Positions 1 through 11,410 of a DNA stretch of 64,000 bases are shown piece after piece. Origin of the DNA: Usnea hakonensis (lineage: Eukaryota > Ascomycota > Lecanoromycetes > Lecanorales > Parmeliaceae). A model generated the notes under the pieces. It had not been told where the DNA came from. It did not search any database and was given only the letters and a program-made list of their open reading frames with translations. Within the stretch, counting starts at the first letter, position 1. Every line of letters starts with the position of its first letter. The DNA lies in assembly GCA_013423325.1 (NCBI GenBank), contig BLJB01000069.1, positions 204,126-268,125 of the forward strand, read 5' to 3'. The translations under genes and the position numbers were made by a program.

Positions 1-260
1 TTTGAGGTTTTTTTTTTTTTTGGCTTTTTGGCGAGGTTGTGAATATGGTTTTAGGATTTGGGGAAGGGGGGGGTGCTGCTTTTATTTTTTTGGGGGGGGG
101 GGGGGGGGGGGGGGGGGTCGGGGGGGGGTGTATCAGGGGGGNNGGGGGGGGGAGGGGGAGGTGGGTCAGAGAGGGATGTATCAAGGGGGTTGTATTTGAG
201 ATTGGGAGGATTGATGGATGGAGGGGAGGGAAGGATTGTAGTGGGGTGGAGAGGGGGTTT
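1..260. other. G-rich low-complexity edge with poly-G and a 2-base gap
   Basis: The first 260 bases are strongly G-rich on the + strand, with an unbroken G run at about 91-117 and two undetermined bases at 142-143 set in further G runs. No coding signal is seen. It resembles the G-rich arm of the C-to-G skew switches found elsewhere in the window, with the C arm outside the window. The run length is unreliable because it flanks undetermined bases. Confidence 0.7.
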
Positions 261-502
261 GGTGAAAAGGAATATATGGTGATAATGATTATTATGGGTA
301 GGATGGGGAAGGGTGTGGTCATCCTTCTCTGTCGTCGCAAAGTACGCCTCGTTATGCAAATGACGAGAGTAGTGAGGAGGATAGAGAAAGATACGGTCGT
401 GAAGTAGTAATTACCGCTCTAAAATCGAAATCTATCTAGCCTTATAAGTCCTACTCTATAATAGCAGGTGCCACTTTTCCCCCTCCAGGTCCATCTTAGC
501 CC

Positions 503-1110
503 TCAAACGGCACAAAAAGTGTCGGGCCATAACCCACTCATATCAGCATTGACTCCTATTCTCAAAGCCTCCATCTCTGCCTCTTGATCCGTACCAAATC
601 GATACGACCGAGATTCACAGACATCAAACCGATCGATCACCTTTAACAAGATACGCAATGATTCTCCGATGTGTGATGAGAGCAATATTGGCGAGAGCTC
701 CTTTAAACGTTGTCGAACTACCTATGCACGAGCAGTGGCGTCCTCAGTGTTAAAAGGTAGAAAGTCCCATTCCTCCAGACACCCTGCAAAGCAGAATTGT
801 GGGAATTTCGCCAACATTTCTGTCCGCGAGACGCCCTTGTTACAATTGGCATCGTGTAGATTGGGCCAGATTTGCACTTCGGTTTGGAATGGGACGGAGC
901 CGAGGATGGATGGGAAAGCGTTCAGGGCAGTCTGGATGGTGCGGGTCATGGGTGTGATCACGATGAGGTCCGGGGTAAAGGAAAGCTCGGTCTTCTGGGC
1001 GGCTTTGTGGCCTGTGTGTGTCAGGGGTGGATCACGATAGGGGGAGCCGTGTGCGATATTGTGGAGGGCTTGGCCGTGGCGGATGATGTGGACTAGGGGA
1101 GTTACAGCGG
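503..1110 (-). pseudogene. Histidine phosphatase (phosphoglycerate mutase-like) pseudogene
   Basis: Reading leftwards from about 1096, the minus strand encodes the family start LVHIIRHGQALHN, with the catalytic RHG motif, then LTHTG and ITPMTRTIQTAL, and later DRFDVCESRSYRFG, a typical C-terminal part of fungal PGM-like phosphatases. The frame is broken three times. There is an in-frame TAG at 722-724. There is an apparent one-base loss near 691-700, after which ITHRRIIAYLVKGD is read in another frame. There is an extra GATC in the duplicated gatcgatc at 631-638, which restores the frame. No in-frame ATG was found before the RHG motif. The family acts on phosphate esters; the substrate is unknown. 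I infer a decayed gene, though sequence errors could add to it. Confidence 0.8.
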
Positions 1111-1487
1111 GTTCTAACCAAAGTATTAGCGCTGTAAGATGATCAGCTGTACATTTTATCCTTACTTTTGAGAGAGCTCATTGTTGTGGGTACGGCGAAG
1201 GAAATTATGAGGAAATTGTTTGCTGAATTTTCGAGTGACACTAAGAAGGGAGGTATGGAAATGCTATTCTGGCGAAGCCGAAATCACTTACTCAATCTCA
1301 GTGATTCGGTTTCTGACCTAGTCATCGTACGTCGGAGGGACAAAAGGTGACAGGTTGTACACGAGTCATTGATAGAGAGTGTCTCTTGTTCTGGTGCCTA
1401 GATAATATCCGGAGAAGCCAGTGTCAAGATTTTAGCCCTGTGAGGCGAATAGACTACTAATGCCCTTTAGTCGATTGAACATTGCAT
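1111..1487. other. Intergenic, nothing recognised
   Basis: This stretch separates the histidine-phosphatase relic from the 3' end of the APH-like gene. Only short open frames without recognisable motifs are present. No RNA gene or repeat was recognised. Confidence 0.5.
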
Positions 1488-2735
1488 CTAACTAATAGAC
1501 TCTATTTGCACAATCAGCTGTTTCAAATGGTCAAAATGCTTCCTCCGAGCCTCGGGCCAATTGTAATCATCCAGGTATCGAGCAATCTGTTGCTGCTGCG
1601 AACCTTGAAAGCAAACCATATCATCGACAACTTGACGCCCGAGAGCATTGACCTCATCATCAACGAGAGCCTGAGCCTTGAAGTACTGGATGGCAATCTG
1701 CTGGTGTCGCGCAACATTGTCCGATTGAAATGGTAACATTTTCGCTGCAAAGTTCCACGGTAGCATATTAAAGGAATCCACAGGGACAGTCTGCGCCCAT
1801 TCCCAATCTATCACCCCAACGATCTTACACTCTTCATCAAAAAGTAGATTCTGCCAATGCATATCGGCATGCTGGAGGATAAAAGGGCCGGTGTCGAAGC
1901 ACTCCTTGCCGGCATGCTTCGCCGCCAAGACGTGCAGCGCAGCGGACTCAATATTACTACTGGCCTCGGAATCCGTCCCTGCTGAATGCTGACTTTGTTC
2001 AAACTCAAGTACCTTTTCTGCACGTTTCTCATAGAATGTTTTCGATGACACGAATGGACCATAAATGCGATCTTTGCGATCAATAATTGGCCCTACAACC
2101 ACGTCCGTTCCCCCGCCCGGAGCATGGCGAATTTGTCCGATTTCTTTGAACGGATGTTTGGAAAGCTGCCACGAAAACTCTGCTAATTGAGCATGGATTT
2201 TGGATAAATCTTCGTCTTTTACAAGGCGCTGTTCGTTGAAGGGGAAAGGATAAGGTTTCCCGGCTATATAGTCCATGAAGATGTAAGGGGTACCAAGCGC
2301 ATTCGAATACGTGCAATTATAGGCGTAAACCTTCGGAACGGGGATTTGCGTATTTTCCCTTACGAATTGCATAGTTGCAACCTCGCTTTCAAATAAGAGC
2401 CGTTGGTTTGCATTGCGCTGTGCGCCGTCTGTCTCAAGAGATTTGTTTTTCAGAGCGTTGTACAACCGAGCTATCCAGTAGGAATTGTCTGGCATCCGAA
2501 GCCGATACACGACGTTGCGTTTTCCAAACCAGGCTTCACGAGGATCGAGTACCGCTTTTGGGTTGCCTTGATGTGTATAACCAAGTTCAACAAGTTGGCG
2601 TATCCACGCTCCGCTTGCAAGACGGCACATGACATGCTCGAGCCCTGACTCCCGGATCTGAGCTGCAAAGACCTTGCCGATGAATCCGGGATCATCTTGG
2701 AAGACGCGTGGCTTGATCCAGTCAGTGTACTCCAT
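1488..2735 (-). CDS. APH-family phosphotransferase-like protein
   Basis: Intronless gene of 415 residues. The catalytic core is clear: LQHADMHWQNLLFDE at about residue 285 is the Brenner-type HxD...N catalytic loop, and VGVIDWEWA shortly after is the metal-binding IDW motif of aminoglycoside-phosphotransferase-like kinases. An N-lobe with NVVYRLRMPDNSYWIARL, LFESEVATMQFV and IPVPKVYAYN fits the nucleotide-binding half. Such proteins are abundant in filamentous fungi, and their substrates are mostly unknown, so antibiotic resistance should not be inferred. No signal peptide or membrane segment is seen. The start is the first ATG of a frame that shows family similarity from its N-terminal third. 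Neighbours are unrelated decayed or metabolic genes. Confidence 0.88.
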   Translation of the reverse strand: MEYTDWIKPRVFQDDPGFIGKVFAAQIRESGLEHVMCRLASGAWIRQLVELGYTHQGNPKAVLDPREAWFGKRNVVYRLRMPDNSYWIARLYNALKNKSLETDGAQRNANQRLLFESEVATMQFVRENTQIPVPKVYAYNCTYSNALGTPYIFMDYIAGKPYPFPFNEQRLVKDEDLSKIHAQLAEFSWQLSKHPFKEIGQIRHAPGGGTDVVVGPIIDRKDRIYGPFVSSKTFYEKRAEKVLEFEQSQHSAGTDSEASSNIESAALHVLAAKHAGKECFDTGPFILQHADMHWQNLLFDEECKIVGVIDWEWAQTVPVDSFNMLPWNFAAKMLPFQSDNVARHQQIAIQYFKAQALVDDEVNALGRQVVDDMVCFQGSQQQQIARYLDDYNWPEARRKHFDHLKQLIVQIESIS

Positions 2736-4586
2736 TCAAGCCTCTGGACGGGGTTTTGTTTTGTCGGAAGAGTTGTAATAGTAATTGTGCGCGCTTTCTG
2801 ATGGTATACGGGCTTCTGATAAAGCACGAGGTAGGTAATTGCATGGACACTTTCGTCAAGGAGGGACATATTTCATCAAGTAGGAGTTGCTAACGTGAGA
2901 CGGAGATGCCGACGAACGGACCAGCGCTATAATATCGAATAAGGTTTTAAATCCATATAGGAATCACATCCTCGGCCGTAAGATAACCACATATGGAGAA
3001 ATCAGACATTACTATACTAGCATTGACTTCGGAAGGGATCAGGGGCTATCACTAGCGCTTCCTATACACTCGAGTGAAGACGCACTCAGCCCTTCGGCAT
3101 ATTGACTGTCCACTAAGCTCATACTTTAGCCTCCTTTCCCTCTTTCCTAAAGAACTCGTGTATAGAGCATCACTGCGGTACCATCTCTGCGCCCGTCCTC
3201 CACGTATCACCTCAATCTTCGTTGCCAAAAGTCTAGCTCAGCCTTTCGCAGGGACCAAACCGATCAAGACCTCATCAATCCCTCTTAACACAGAACCCAC
3301 CATGACAGCTCCTCACCTAAAACTCGAATGAATATCGCGCCCCAAAGGCCAACGGAACGCAATCCCTTCCAGAACCAGTTCCCAACGCCATCTTTCACGG
3401 CAAAACATCGACAATGTCCAACCCAATCAGCGATACAGTGGCAAATCCCAGTTGTCAATATAAGAAAGATCACCACGAGACGATATTCTCGAATTGCGAA
3501 AATCCTCAATCGGTAGGCGAAGATGGAGGAGAGAGAGCGATTAGGACTCGCAAGAGGAGAGGAGAGGGGGAGATTTCTATGAAGCGCCAACTCGAACGAA
3601 GCAGAAGCAGCATTTGGTGAGCCATATTTCTCTCCAGACTCCCCCTCACAAACATGCTATGAAACTTTCCTACTTTCGTGGCTACGTTCCACATCCCCCC
3701 TCCCCCCCCTCACCGCCCCTCGCCCAAAACCCCCCCCGTCCAAAACACCCCAACTGCACAATCTCTCAACGCCATTCCCTCTCAAGATTTACCCAAAAAA
3801 AATATCATATAATCGATCGATCAGTCGCCAAACCCTCCAAAAAAACCACACACCAAAACATTCGTAAAACCCCCCCCCCCTCCGCCCCCCCCACCTAAGC
3901 TAAGAAGGCACTTTATTCGATCGTTTCTGTTTTCCAGCCGAGCTGGAACTTAGCCCCCCCCCCCTGAAAGGAAAGAAAGACTTCAACAAACCCTATTCCG
4001 CATCCACAAGCCGAATTCCAGATCGACTCTGTGTACATCATTTCCTCCGTGTATTAGGTGATCTCCCCACCCCCTTCTCTCCCCCCCCCCTCGTTCCCGC
4101 GTCCCCCCCCAACACAACCATAACCCCAAAAAACCATCAATCCCACGCCCACCCGCAAACGATGCGAATCCCGATCTCCCTGCGCCCACCAAGGCTGATT
4201 TCTATAGAAACGAATACGAAGAGGGAGTGCAGGGAGGGGAGTGGAGGGTGAAAAAGTGGTGGTTTAGTAGTTCTTTTAGACTGAACTGAGAGGAGAGGAG
4301 ATGAGATGGGGAATTCTGTGCAGAATTCGCGGAGCCTTGAAAACCTTCCTTCTACGATCCAAAACCCTCTAGATACACGCACCATCCGCAAACCAAAGCG
4401 AGAAGGCGCCTCACAAAGGAACATATCCAAACTAAATGAAAAACAATAATCACAAGACCAGGACCGTCAACATCGCCCGCAATGACTCCAACCAATCGCT
4501 CATCACTTACCAACAGCAATCTCCACCACCCTCTCCCCAACCTCACCACTCCACGCCCCATCCCGAAACTCCACCCACCCACCCAT
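2736..4586. other. Intergenic with long C-rich tracts
   Basis: No coding similarity was recognised. From about 3640 to 4160 the + strand is very C-rich, with many runs of 7-13 C. It switches near 4180 to a G-rich stretch (about 4210-4270, agggagtgcagggaggggag). From about 4500 to 4640 it is C-rich again next to the end of the dioxygenase. Proline-rich open frames here are products of the composition. Confidence 0.6.
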
Positions 4587-5531
4587 CTACTCCCTTCCAT
4601 AATCCCCATACCTCACCCCCCGATCCCGCTCATCATCAACGCTCCTCACCAAACACTTAGCGCCGGGTTCAAAAAAAAAGAAGGGCACGCTATACCGTTC
4701 CTTCCCAGCGACCTGCGCACGTGGTATGGGGTAGCCTTGAACGTGCCACCCGAGACTGTGCTCACGAGATCGCCGACATTGACGACGATGGAGCCCGGCA
4801 GATAGGGCGCCGGGATCCACTGGTCATCGACGCTCAAAACTTCCAGTCCGCCCGTCCGTCTCGTCTTGGTGTAACAGTGTTGAAATACCGGAGTCGGTAT
4901 GGGGCGTGCAGCAAAAGTCTTGTTGTAGCGCTGGAGGTTGGATGGCTGGGTAGTGCAGTAGTCGGAGGGTGGATATGCTGTTCTCTAGATAATTGTCAAA
5001 CAGGGAGGGTTCTTTCCCCAGAGCCATGGCTAGGAGCGAAAGGGGCTTCCCGGAAAGGGTTTGTAGTTCTTGGTGTAACGTCTCAAGCTTTGCCTTTGCA
5101 TTGAAGTCGTGGGGCCATACGTTCCCTTCTCCAAGGTTGAATCTGGTGTGAGGCTCGACATCTTGTGGCAGAGACGTGGTTGGACCAATCTCGAATCCCT
5201 CCTTGAGTATATCGCTGCCGGCTCGTGCAGGAAAGTAGCCACGGTAGGTGTTGCTGTTTTCGGACTTAAAGGTCTTCTTGGCAACAGTCATCTTTGATTC
5301 GGGCGAGAGGGAGAAGAGGTCATATGCCAGGGTGAAGATTTCGGAACGGGAAAGAGAAAGGGGGGCATTGATGAGGTAAGCGAAGCCAGTGGTAGAAAAT
5401 GCATCGCTGATGGAGAAAGCAGTGCTGAGTTTGCGGCTGAGATTGCTTAGGTCGGTGGTGCTCTGGTCAGAAGAGGAGAGGTCGGCAAGGTCAATGATGG
5501 GGAGGGGCAGATGACTTGGTATGGATGACAT
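4587..5531 (-). pseudogene. 2-oxoglutarate/Fe(II)-dependent dioxygenase with two frame lesions
   Basis: The protein begins MSSIPSHLPLPIIDLADL, the usual N-terminus of isopenicillin-N-synthase-like oxygenases, and reaches the iron-binding CTPHTDSGISTLLHQD (H-x-D). Directly after it an apparent extra base near 4850 moves the family sequence (LSVDDQWIPAPYLPGSIVVNVGD, then the distal His in ATPYHVRRS) into the next frame. About 150 bases later an apparent missing base near 4700 returns it to the first frame, giving ERYSVPFFFFEPGAKCL with the 2OG-binding Arg-x-Ser. Left uncorrected, the original frame stops about eight codons after the first lesion. Both lesions are single bases, so they may be sequence errors; otherwise the product loses its distal His and Arg. 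The enzyme family oxidises small molecules, often in secondary metabolism; the substrate is unknown. Confidence 0.8.
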
Positions 5532-7426
5532 ATGTGTCTGCTAATTGCTGCGGCGGGAGTGAATAATCAACGAAAACGCGGTGATACTAAGGGTAACAGC
5601 AACAGGACAAAGAAATGGAGAGATATGCTAGATAAATAATACCGAGTTCATTATAAGACTGACGGTAGTGACGATGACGTTGCTGCTCAAGCGAGGCTTG
5701 GTAAGTTGTCCAGATAAGGAAATGGATCGCGTGCTTCACTGCTTCTTCCTGATAAGCTGTGAGTCGATAGCGGTACACTAAGGTCGAAACTCTGGATGAT
5801 CCGGAGAGATTGCCTTGATTTGATTCAAACTTTCTGCTGGGGTCTCTCATTCGGGCCGTTGAAGCATGCATGTGATAAGCCAACATTGGTCACTATACCA
5901 TTTCCAGCATCGTCCCGCAGATGTGGCACCTTTCACTAGTCTAGACTTTCCAATATTTGAAGCATCTCGCGGGCTTGGACGAGCCCGCCTTCCGTTGTTA
6001 AAACGAATTTTCTTGCTTTCTCAAGGCTCTCCTGCTTTTCTCCAGCTCGTTATCTTATGTCAAGCTCAGTTTGGTACTGATGGAGGAGTTCCCGGGCAGT
6101 CGATTTGTGGGCGGATGTTGACGTTGAAGGTGGGCCGACGGAAGGATTGAGTACTCGGTTCCGAGACTAGGTTGAGTGCATGCATTTGAGCGTTGAGATT
6201 GTGGATCTTTTGATCTAACCTCTGATGCGGGGAGCCGTCTTGAATCGAGCCCGACGAAGACGAGCAATGATTCACTTCTCTTGCGACGTGGCTGCCGAGT
6301 GATGTCAAATGGCGATATTTTCCTTCAAAATCTCACTGGAAGGCTACGTTGCCAGGTCCATGCCCCAAACTCCCACAAATGTAGCTTGTTGTAAACTGAA
6401 GCCGAGAATCAGAACCGCAGTTTCTGTGTTGCAGCTCTAAGCAAGCGGCAGAGGAATGCCGTAAGTTCTCTAGCAATAATTGAACGGACCATGGAGAGGA
6501 TTGTAAAATCTTGAAGTTGCGGGACATGACCACTGGGCATTCGATCAAGGCTGCAGCTCGATCACGCCGAGTCTTAGAGATATCGTGATGTACCTAGGCG
6601 ATGTCTTCATAGATATTAGGATGCGGAGCCTGAAGTGACGCAGGGTCAGAGTCATCTCTAGCATAACCACTACTATCATCAATGAAGTGATCCAACGGTC
6701 CACCATGATGGCATGAAAGTAGAGCGTTCGCATAATGATCTTCGATGGAAATGAAAGGCTCCATGTTGAGAGAGGTACAGAGCAGCGGGCAGGATAATAC
6801 CGGCAACTCAGTATATGAAGGCTACTACTTTGTATTTTGCCAGAGCTGCCTTGGGCCGATTGCGGTAGCACCCGCAACTCGGGTGATTTGATACACTTTT
6901 CCGAAATTGGCAAAGACGGCCAGACTGAAGACCCGTGGTACAATCCGTCTCATGAGCTGCTGTCCTTCAGCAACTGTCCTCCAGCAGTTTTCACGATTGA
7001 CGTCAAGCAGGGCTCGCAGATGCGGCTCAGAAGGATCACAATGATCAAGCAAATGGTAGGACGCGGCCAACGAAATTGATGACGGGATTGAGTGTGGAGT
7101 TTAATTTGCGTAGAGACAAGGAAAGACTCTGGGTCCCGAGTTTCGACCCCACGATCGCTGGCGGAACGCGTTGCCCATTGGGAAGACCTATAACCCCAGT
7201 CGGTGGTACTTACAGAATAGTGGACGTGAAGTGGAAGGGTAGAACGACGACTGCATCTCAGTTGCCTACGGATCCCTACACACGACATAGCCTACAAGGT
7301 TGGGTGCTTGCGCACTTGGTAGGCTCTTGAACCGCGCAACCGGTAGTATCGCATGCTGGTTTTGATGCGGTCCGTCTGGGAATGGCCAATATCTGACGTT
7401 CAGCCGCGATTCCAAGCCATGACTCT
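5532..7426. other. Intergenic; possible unrecognised minus-strand exons
   Basis: No protein family was recognised. Two minus-strand open stretches at 6594-6806 (with ALLSCHHGGPLDHF) and 6825-7070 (with LLDHCDPSEPHLRALLDVN) have reasonably coding-like composition. They could be exons of a small gene downstream of the P450, but I could not join them convincingly. Nothing else was seen. Confidence 0.3.
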
Positions 7427-9582
7427 TCATAGTGCATTGAAATCGAACCTTTCCTTTCCTCTCTGTACTAGGCGGATTCCAATGGCACCTTTCCGAAGCT
7501 GAAGCGTGATGATGGCTGCCATATCCTCGTTCATCTTCCTGTTTACCTCATCTCTGGCCTTATTCCAGACTTTCACTTTAGCTTGCTCGTCCATTCTCTG
7601 TACTTCTTCGTCACTGGCATACTCATCCACGGCCAATTCCACGCTGTATTGCGAGAAAATGAGCGCAAGTACTGCAAGTATCTCGATTTGTGCAAAGCGT
7701 CGCCCAATACAAGAGCGATGGCCTTCGCTGAAGGGTATGTATGCACCCTTTGGTGGGCGATCTGGATAGATCTAGAGTCAGCACATTTCCTCAAGAATGA
7801 AAGTTGAGACGTCCGACCAGTCATGGAGGTGGTTTGCTGCCGCAACATGTCTTGCGACCCAAAGAGTAGCCTCAGTAGATATCACTAGTTGGAAATGATG
7901 ACTTACACAAGGCTGGAGAAGTATCAGCTGCAGTGTTAATACCCAGGTTGGACGCTTCCGTGTCCGTGTCCTGGTCAGGCATACTCGCAGTATCTTTGGC
8001 ACCAGGATCCAAGATCCACCTTTCCGGTTTGAATTCTTCGAGGTCATTGTCTAAATTTGAGAGAGGGTGCGTCGGCCTGTTGGGATCCGCTGGTGGACCA
8101 GTTGGCCAGACGTTCGGGTTACGATGCACAGCAGGTGTCATCAAAGAAATATAGCAGTCTGCTGGCACCGTGCATATTTTTCCATCAATTTCGAGAGGCT
8201 GGGGGCTGTTTTTCATAGTAGATTTGGGAACGCCGATCACAGGTGCAAGGAGGCGCAATTCTTCGTTGAGCACTGCACCAGCCATGCTGCCGAATAATTT
8301 AGGAATGATCTTGTCATAGTCTGCCTCACTAATGGGTCGACCCTGGAAGATTTCGTCGAGATCGGCTTGAAGATGTCGTTGAGCGGCAATGTTCATGGCA
8401 AGGAGGACGAGGCAAAAATGTATGGAATTGGCCGTTGTCTCATGGCCCGCAAGTAAGAAGACGAAAGCATTGCCAATTATTTCCTGGTCTGTCAGAGTCT
8501 GAGCTGGGGCGATTTCACCTGGTGACGGTTTCTTTGTGATTCCAGCACCCTTCACGAGAGCAGTCATTAGGTCTTTACCATCTCCTTCCTCCCCCTTCAA
8601 AATCTCGGCTTTCTTGCGTCGAAATATCTCGTTCATATAATCACCCCATTCGACGAATGCTGTGTGCGTTGCTCTTGCACTTTGGAACGGCAGGTACTCT
8701 AGAGTAAGTTAGCGGAAGGCTTACATGTGGGGTTGAGCCGTTCAAATTACTCAGGAGGAAAGGTGGTACGAGGAGGACCCAGAGCATATTATGCAAAAGC
8801 TTTCCCAGTGCTTCAGTGTAGCTCAAAGTATGTCCGTGAGCAGTCTCTGTGCTAGACGCGTCAGTAGCTTCCCCGTTCTTGACATGCCCATTTGAGGGGA
8901 CTCCTTCAGTCCCCGGCCATTGTAAGTGGACCCCGAAGCCGGCTCTACTGATGACATGTAGACTCAGTCTCATTGCATCGTCCGCGACTGTGTAGATTGT
9001 ATTGCTCGCCGCTTTCCCGACACTGAGCACGAACCAGCCATTCAACATCGCCTGGCACTGCTCTAGGGTCTCAGTCCACACCAGATGGTTGTTCTTCTCT
9101 GAGAACGGGGGACTCGTGATCTTCCTATGGTGCCTCCACAGTTGACCCTCCGATGTCACCACATTGTTGCCATATATTTTGAGAGATGTGTATACCTCGA
9201 GGGCTTTGGGGAAATCGTTCTTTCTGTTGGTAATCTGGGAGATGACATTGGCGTCTGCTGTGTACAGCTCGTTTCGTTCGGGGCTGACGGTTATGAAGGT
9301 GTCGGTGCCAAATCGCTTGAAGGGCTCGTATCTCCTGTCCCATCCCCACTCTAACGTCAAGTCGAACCATATACCGATCCACGAGGCGGGCAACAGTCGC
9401 ACGAGGGGTACGACGAATATCTGTGATAGTTGATAGAGTCTATTGACCTGGTAGAAAGGGATGATGACGTAGGGAATTCCAGACTTCTTTGCAGCGGCGA
9501 GGTTTCGAGCGAATTGTGCGCATAGCTTCAATGTATAGATTGTCAGTGAGACCAGCAAGGCCAAGGTTACTGTTGAAAGCAT
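7427..9582 (-). CDS. Cytochrome P450 monooxygenase (three exons)
   Basis: Exons 9582-8751, 8698-7907 and 7761-7427 join in phase across a 52-nt and a 145-nt intron to give about 652 residues. An N-terminal hydrophobic anchor (LALLVSLTIYTL) implies ER membrane attachment. The I-helix AGHETTAN (about residue 356), the K-helix ExxR in NEELRLL and the heme loop FSEGHRSCIG with the cysteine ligand (about residue 550) are all present. Splice phases were chosen because they restore conserved text: LLKYLPFQSA at the first junction and ALYRPPKGAYIPFSEG at the second. The protein should be an NADPH-P450-reductase-dependent monooxygenase; the substrate is unknown. It is longer than a typical 500-550-residue P450 because of an insert rich in acidic residues and prolines before the heme loop. 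Confidence 0.93.
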
Positions 9583-10689
9583 TGAAGTGAGTACTGGGTG
9601 GAGGAATTTGCAATGTATGACAGAGCAAAAGCTGCTTGACTGAGAAGATGCTGAGTAGATAAAGGGAAAAAGGGAAAAGCAGTATGAAGGCTCCGCAGAT
9701 GATATAGGGTTAATTGGTCAACGGTGCAGGTTCTTACTTTGTCACCAGCTCACCAGCTGCGAATTACGTCGTACAAGCCCATTTCCACCAATGATGCGCG
9801 TCAATGGCTTAGTCCACGGAGGACATCAGCTTCATATGGCTAGTTGGAGCGTAAAAGCAACGGCCAAGTTTGGAGTCAACTCAAGAATCGGCCGCTAAGA
9901 CGTCACATTGGCCCTATGGAGTACCTTAGAGTGTACCCTAATAATAGTGAGAGTAAGGTAGGTAAGTAGTACCTTATTTTCGACGAGAAAATACGATGAT
10001 GCCTGTAAATCCTGTTGGGGAAAAAAGCGGGATACGATCTCAGATTTGTATTCATGGCATAGATCGATCCTTTCATCGATGCCATCTACAGCACTCTCTT
10101 TTCAACAACCAAACCCCCGGAACCCAGCATACTTATGCATATGCATATGCATGTCTAAAAGTTAATTCACTTCTCCGAAAAGCTTATTGCATACTCCGTA
10201 CTAACCTAGAAATGTCAAGTACTTCCTTTAAGCAGGATCCCGAATACGAATGTCCCCACCTTCAGTACCGTTGCAGGTATTTGCCTCGGGTACCTGACAG
10301 GCTGACACCTCCAAAAAGCTCACTCGTAGTGATCTTTCAACATCAAGCTGTGCTCGTGGTAATGTGATGCTGAAGGATATACAGCTCTTGCTGCTACTCT
10401 GGGACGCGGAATCTATGTTGACACCGACATGGTTTGAATGCTGGAAATGTGATTGCCATACCTGATCTGAAACAGGCCAACGGTGGAAAAGATCCAGAAG
10501 ATGCACATTAATATTATGGTGATTCGGTTAAAATGCTGCATGATCATCAATAGCAGCATGAAGCCTGATTACTTCCGATTTCCGCAGCCCCTCTTCCAAA
10601 AAATCTTCAAACCCCGTGACCGACGGTACGTATTCACAAGAGTCAAGATCCATTGCAGCCCATTGGTTTCCACACCTCCCCCATCTAAC
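9583..10689. other. Intergenic, nothing recognised
   Basis: This is the upstream region of the P450 plus DNA before the Frag1-type relic. A short run of tgcata/tatgca alternation lies near 10136-10150. No gene, RNA or transposon feature was recognised. Confidence 0.45.
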
Positions 10690-11410
10690 ATGCAAATACC
10701 CTCAAACAACCCCACCATCCCCCCCCTCCCCTTCCACCACCACCACCACCACCACCAAACCCTCCTCCCCCTAACAAGCGGCACCACCTGGCTCCTCACC
10801 TACTGACTCACCTCCTCCCGCCCCCGCTACCCCAGCCAAACAAACCCCCTTGTAGCCTCCATCTCCGACATCGGCGCCTTCCGCCTGCACCCGCTCTTCA
10901 AAGCCAGCGGCATCATATCCTCCCCCACCCCCACCCCAACAATCGCAAACATTCACCTAGCCCAACACCAGCGCAGACTCTTATCAAACCCCCACGACTC
11001 CGAGCAACGGTACGAGAAATGGGTTCCAGTATCGGCATGTGTGTTTGAATAGCGGGCGGCGTAGCCCGTGGCGGATCTGCGTTACGTTTTTTCGATAATC
11101 ATGGGCATCCGGGATTGCATCGCACGTTTCTGTTTCTGGCGCTAGCGGGGACGGCGCTGAGTTGTATATGTACGGCGGATGTGCTGTGGGGGGGGGGGGA
11201 GATGTGGATCGGGCCGGCGAAAGGGAACGAGTGCTTGCGACGGAGTTGCGTGGTTAGTAATTGTTTGCTCGTGGTGGAGGTTATGCTGGGGAGTACGTTT
11301 CCGGGACTACTTTGGACGGAGCATTATAGAAGTGGTGGAATCGTGGAGTGGGCGATGGCGTTTGTACTCACGTTTTATTTTTGGACGTTTGCTGGGCTAC
11401 TTGTGTGAGT
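10690..11410 (+). pseudogene. Frag1/DRAM/Sfk1-family membrane protein pseudogene
   Basis: Fragments in family order are readable on the + strand. TTWLLTY is followed by an in-frame TGA at about 10804-10806, then VASISDIGAFRLHPLFKA, the conserved ISDIGA segment. A frame change follows, then FFDNHGHPGLHRTFLFLAL, then VVEVMLGSTF and GIVEWAMAFVLTFYFWTFA, the typical last transmembrane helix before the stop. Sfk1/Frag1/DRAM proteins are multi-pass membrane proteins acting at the plasma membrane or endomembranes. A histidine run (seven CAC/CAT codons near 10736) is unusual for the family. The first half uses C-ending codons and the second half G-ending ones, with a poly-G tract at about 11188. Decay is likely, though errors in the homopolymers may contribute. 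Confidence 0.72.

Noticed and set aside
3614..4660. Several proline- and histidine-rich open frames
   Set aside because: They follow from poly-C composition; stops are rare there by chance and no family text is present.
1488..9582. Secondary-metabolite cluster (dioxygenase, P450, APH-like kinase)
   Set aside because: There is no backbone synthase, regulator or transporter in the window, and two of the neighbouring genes are broken; adjacency alone is not enough.
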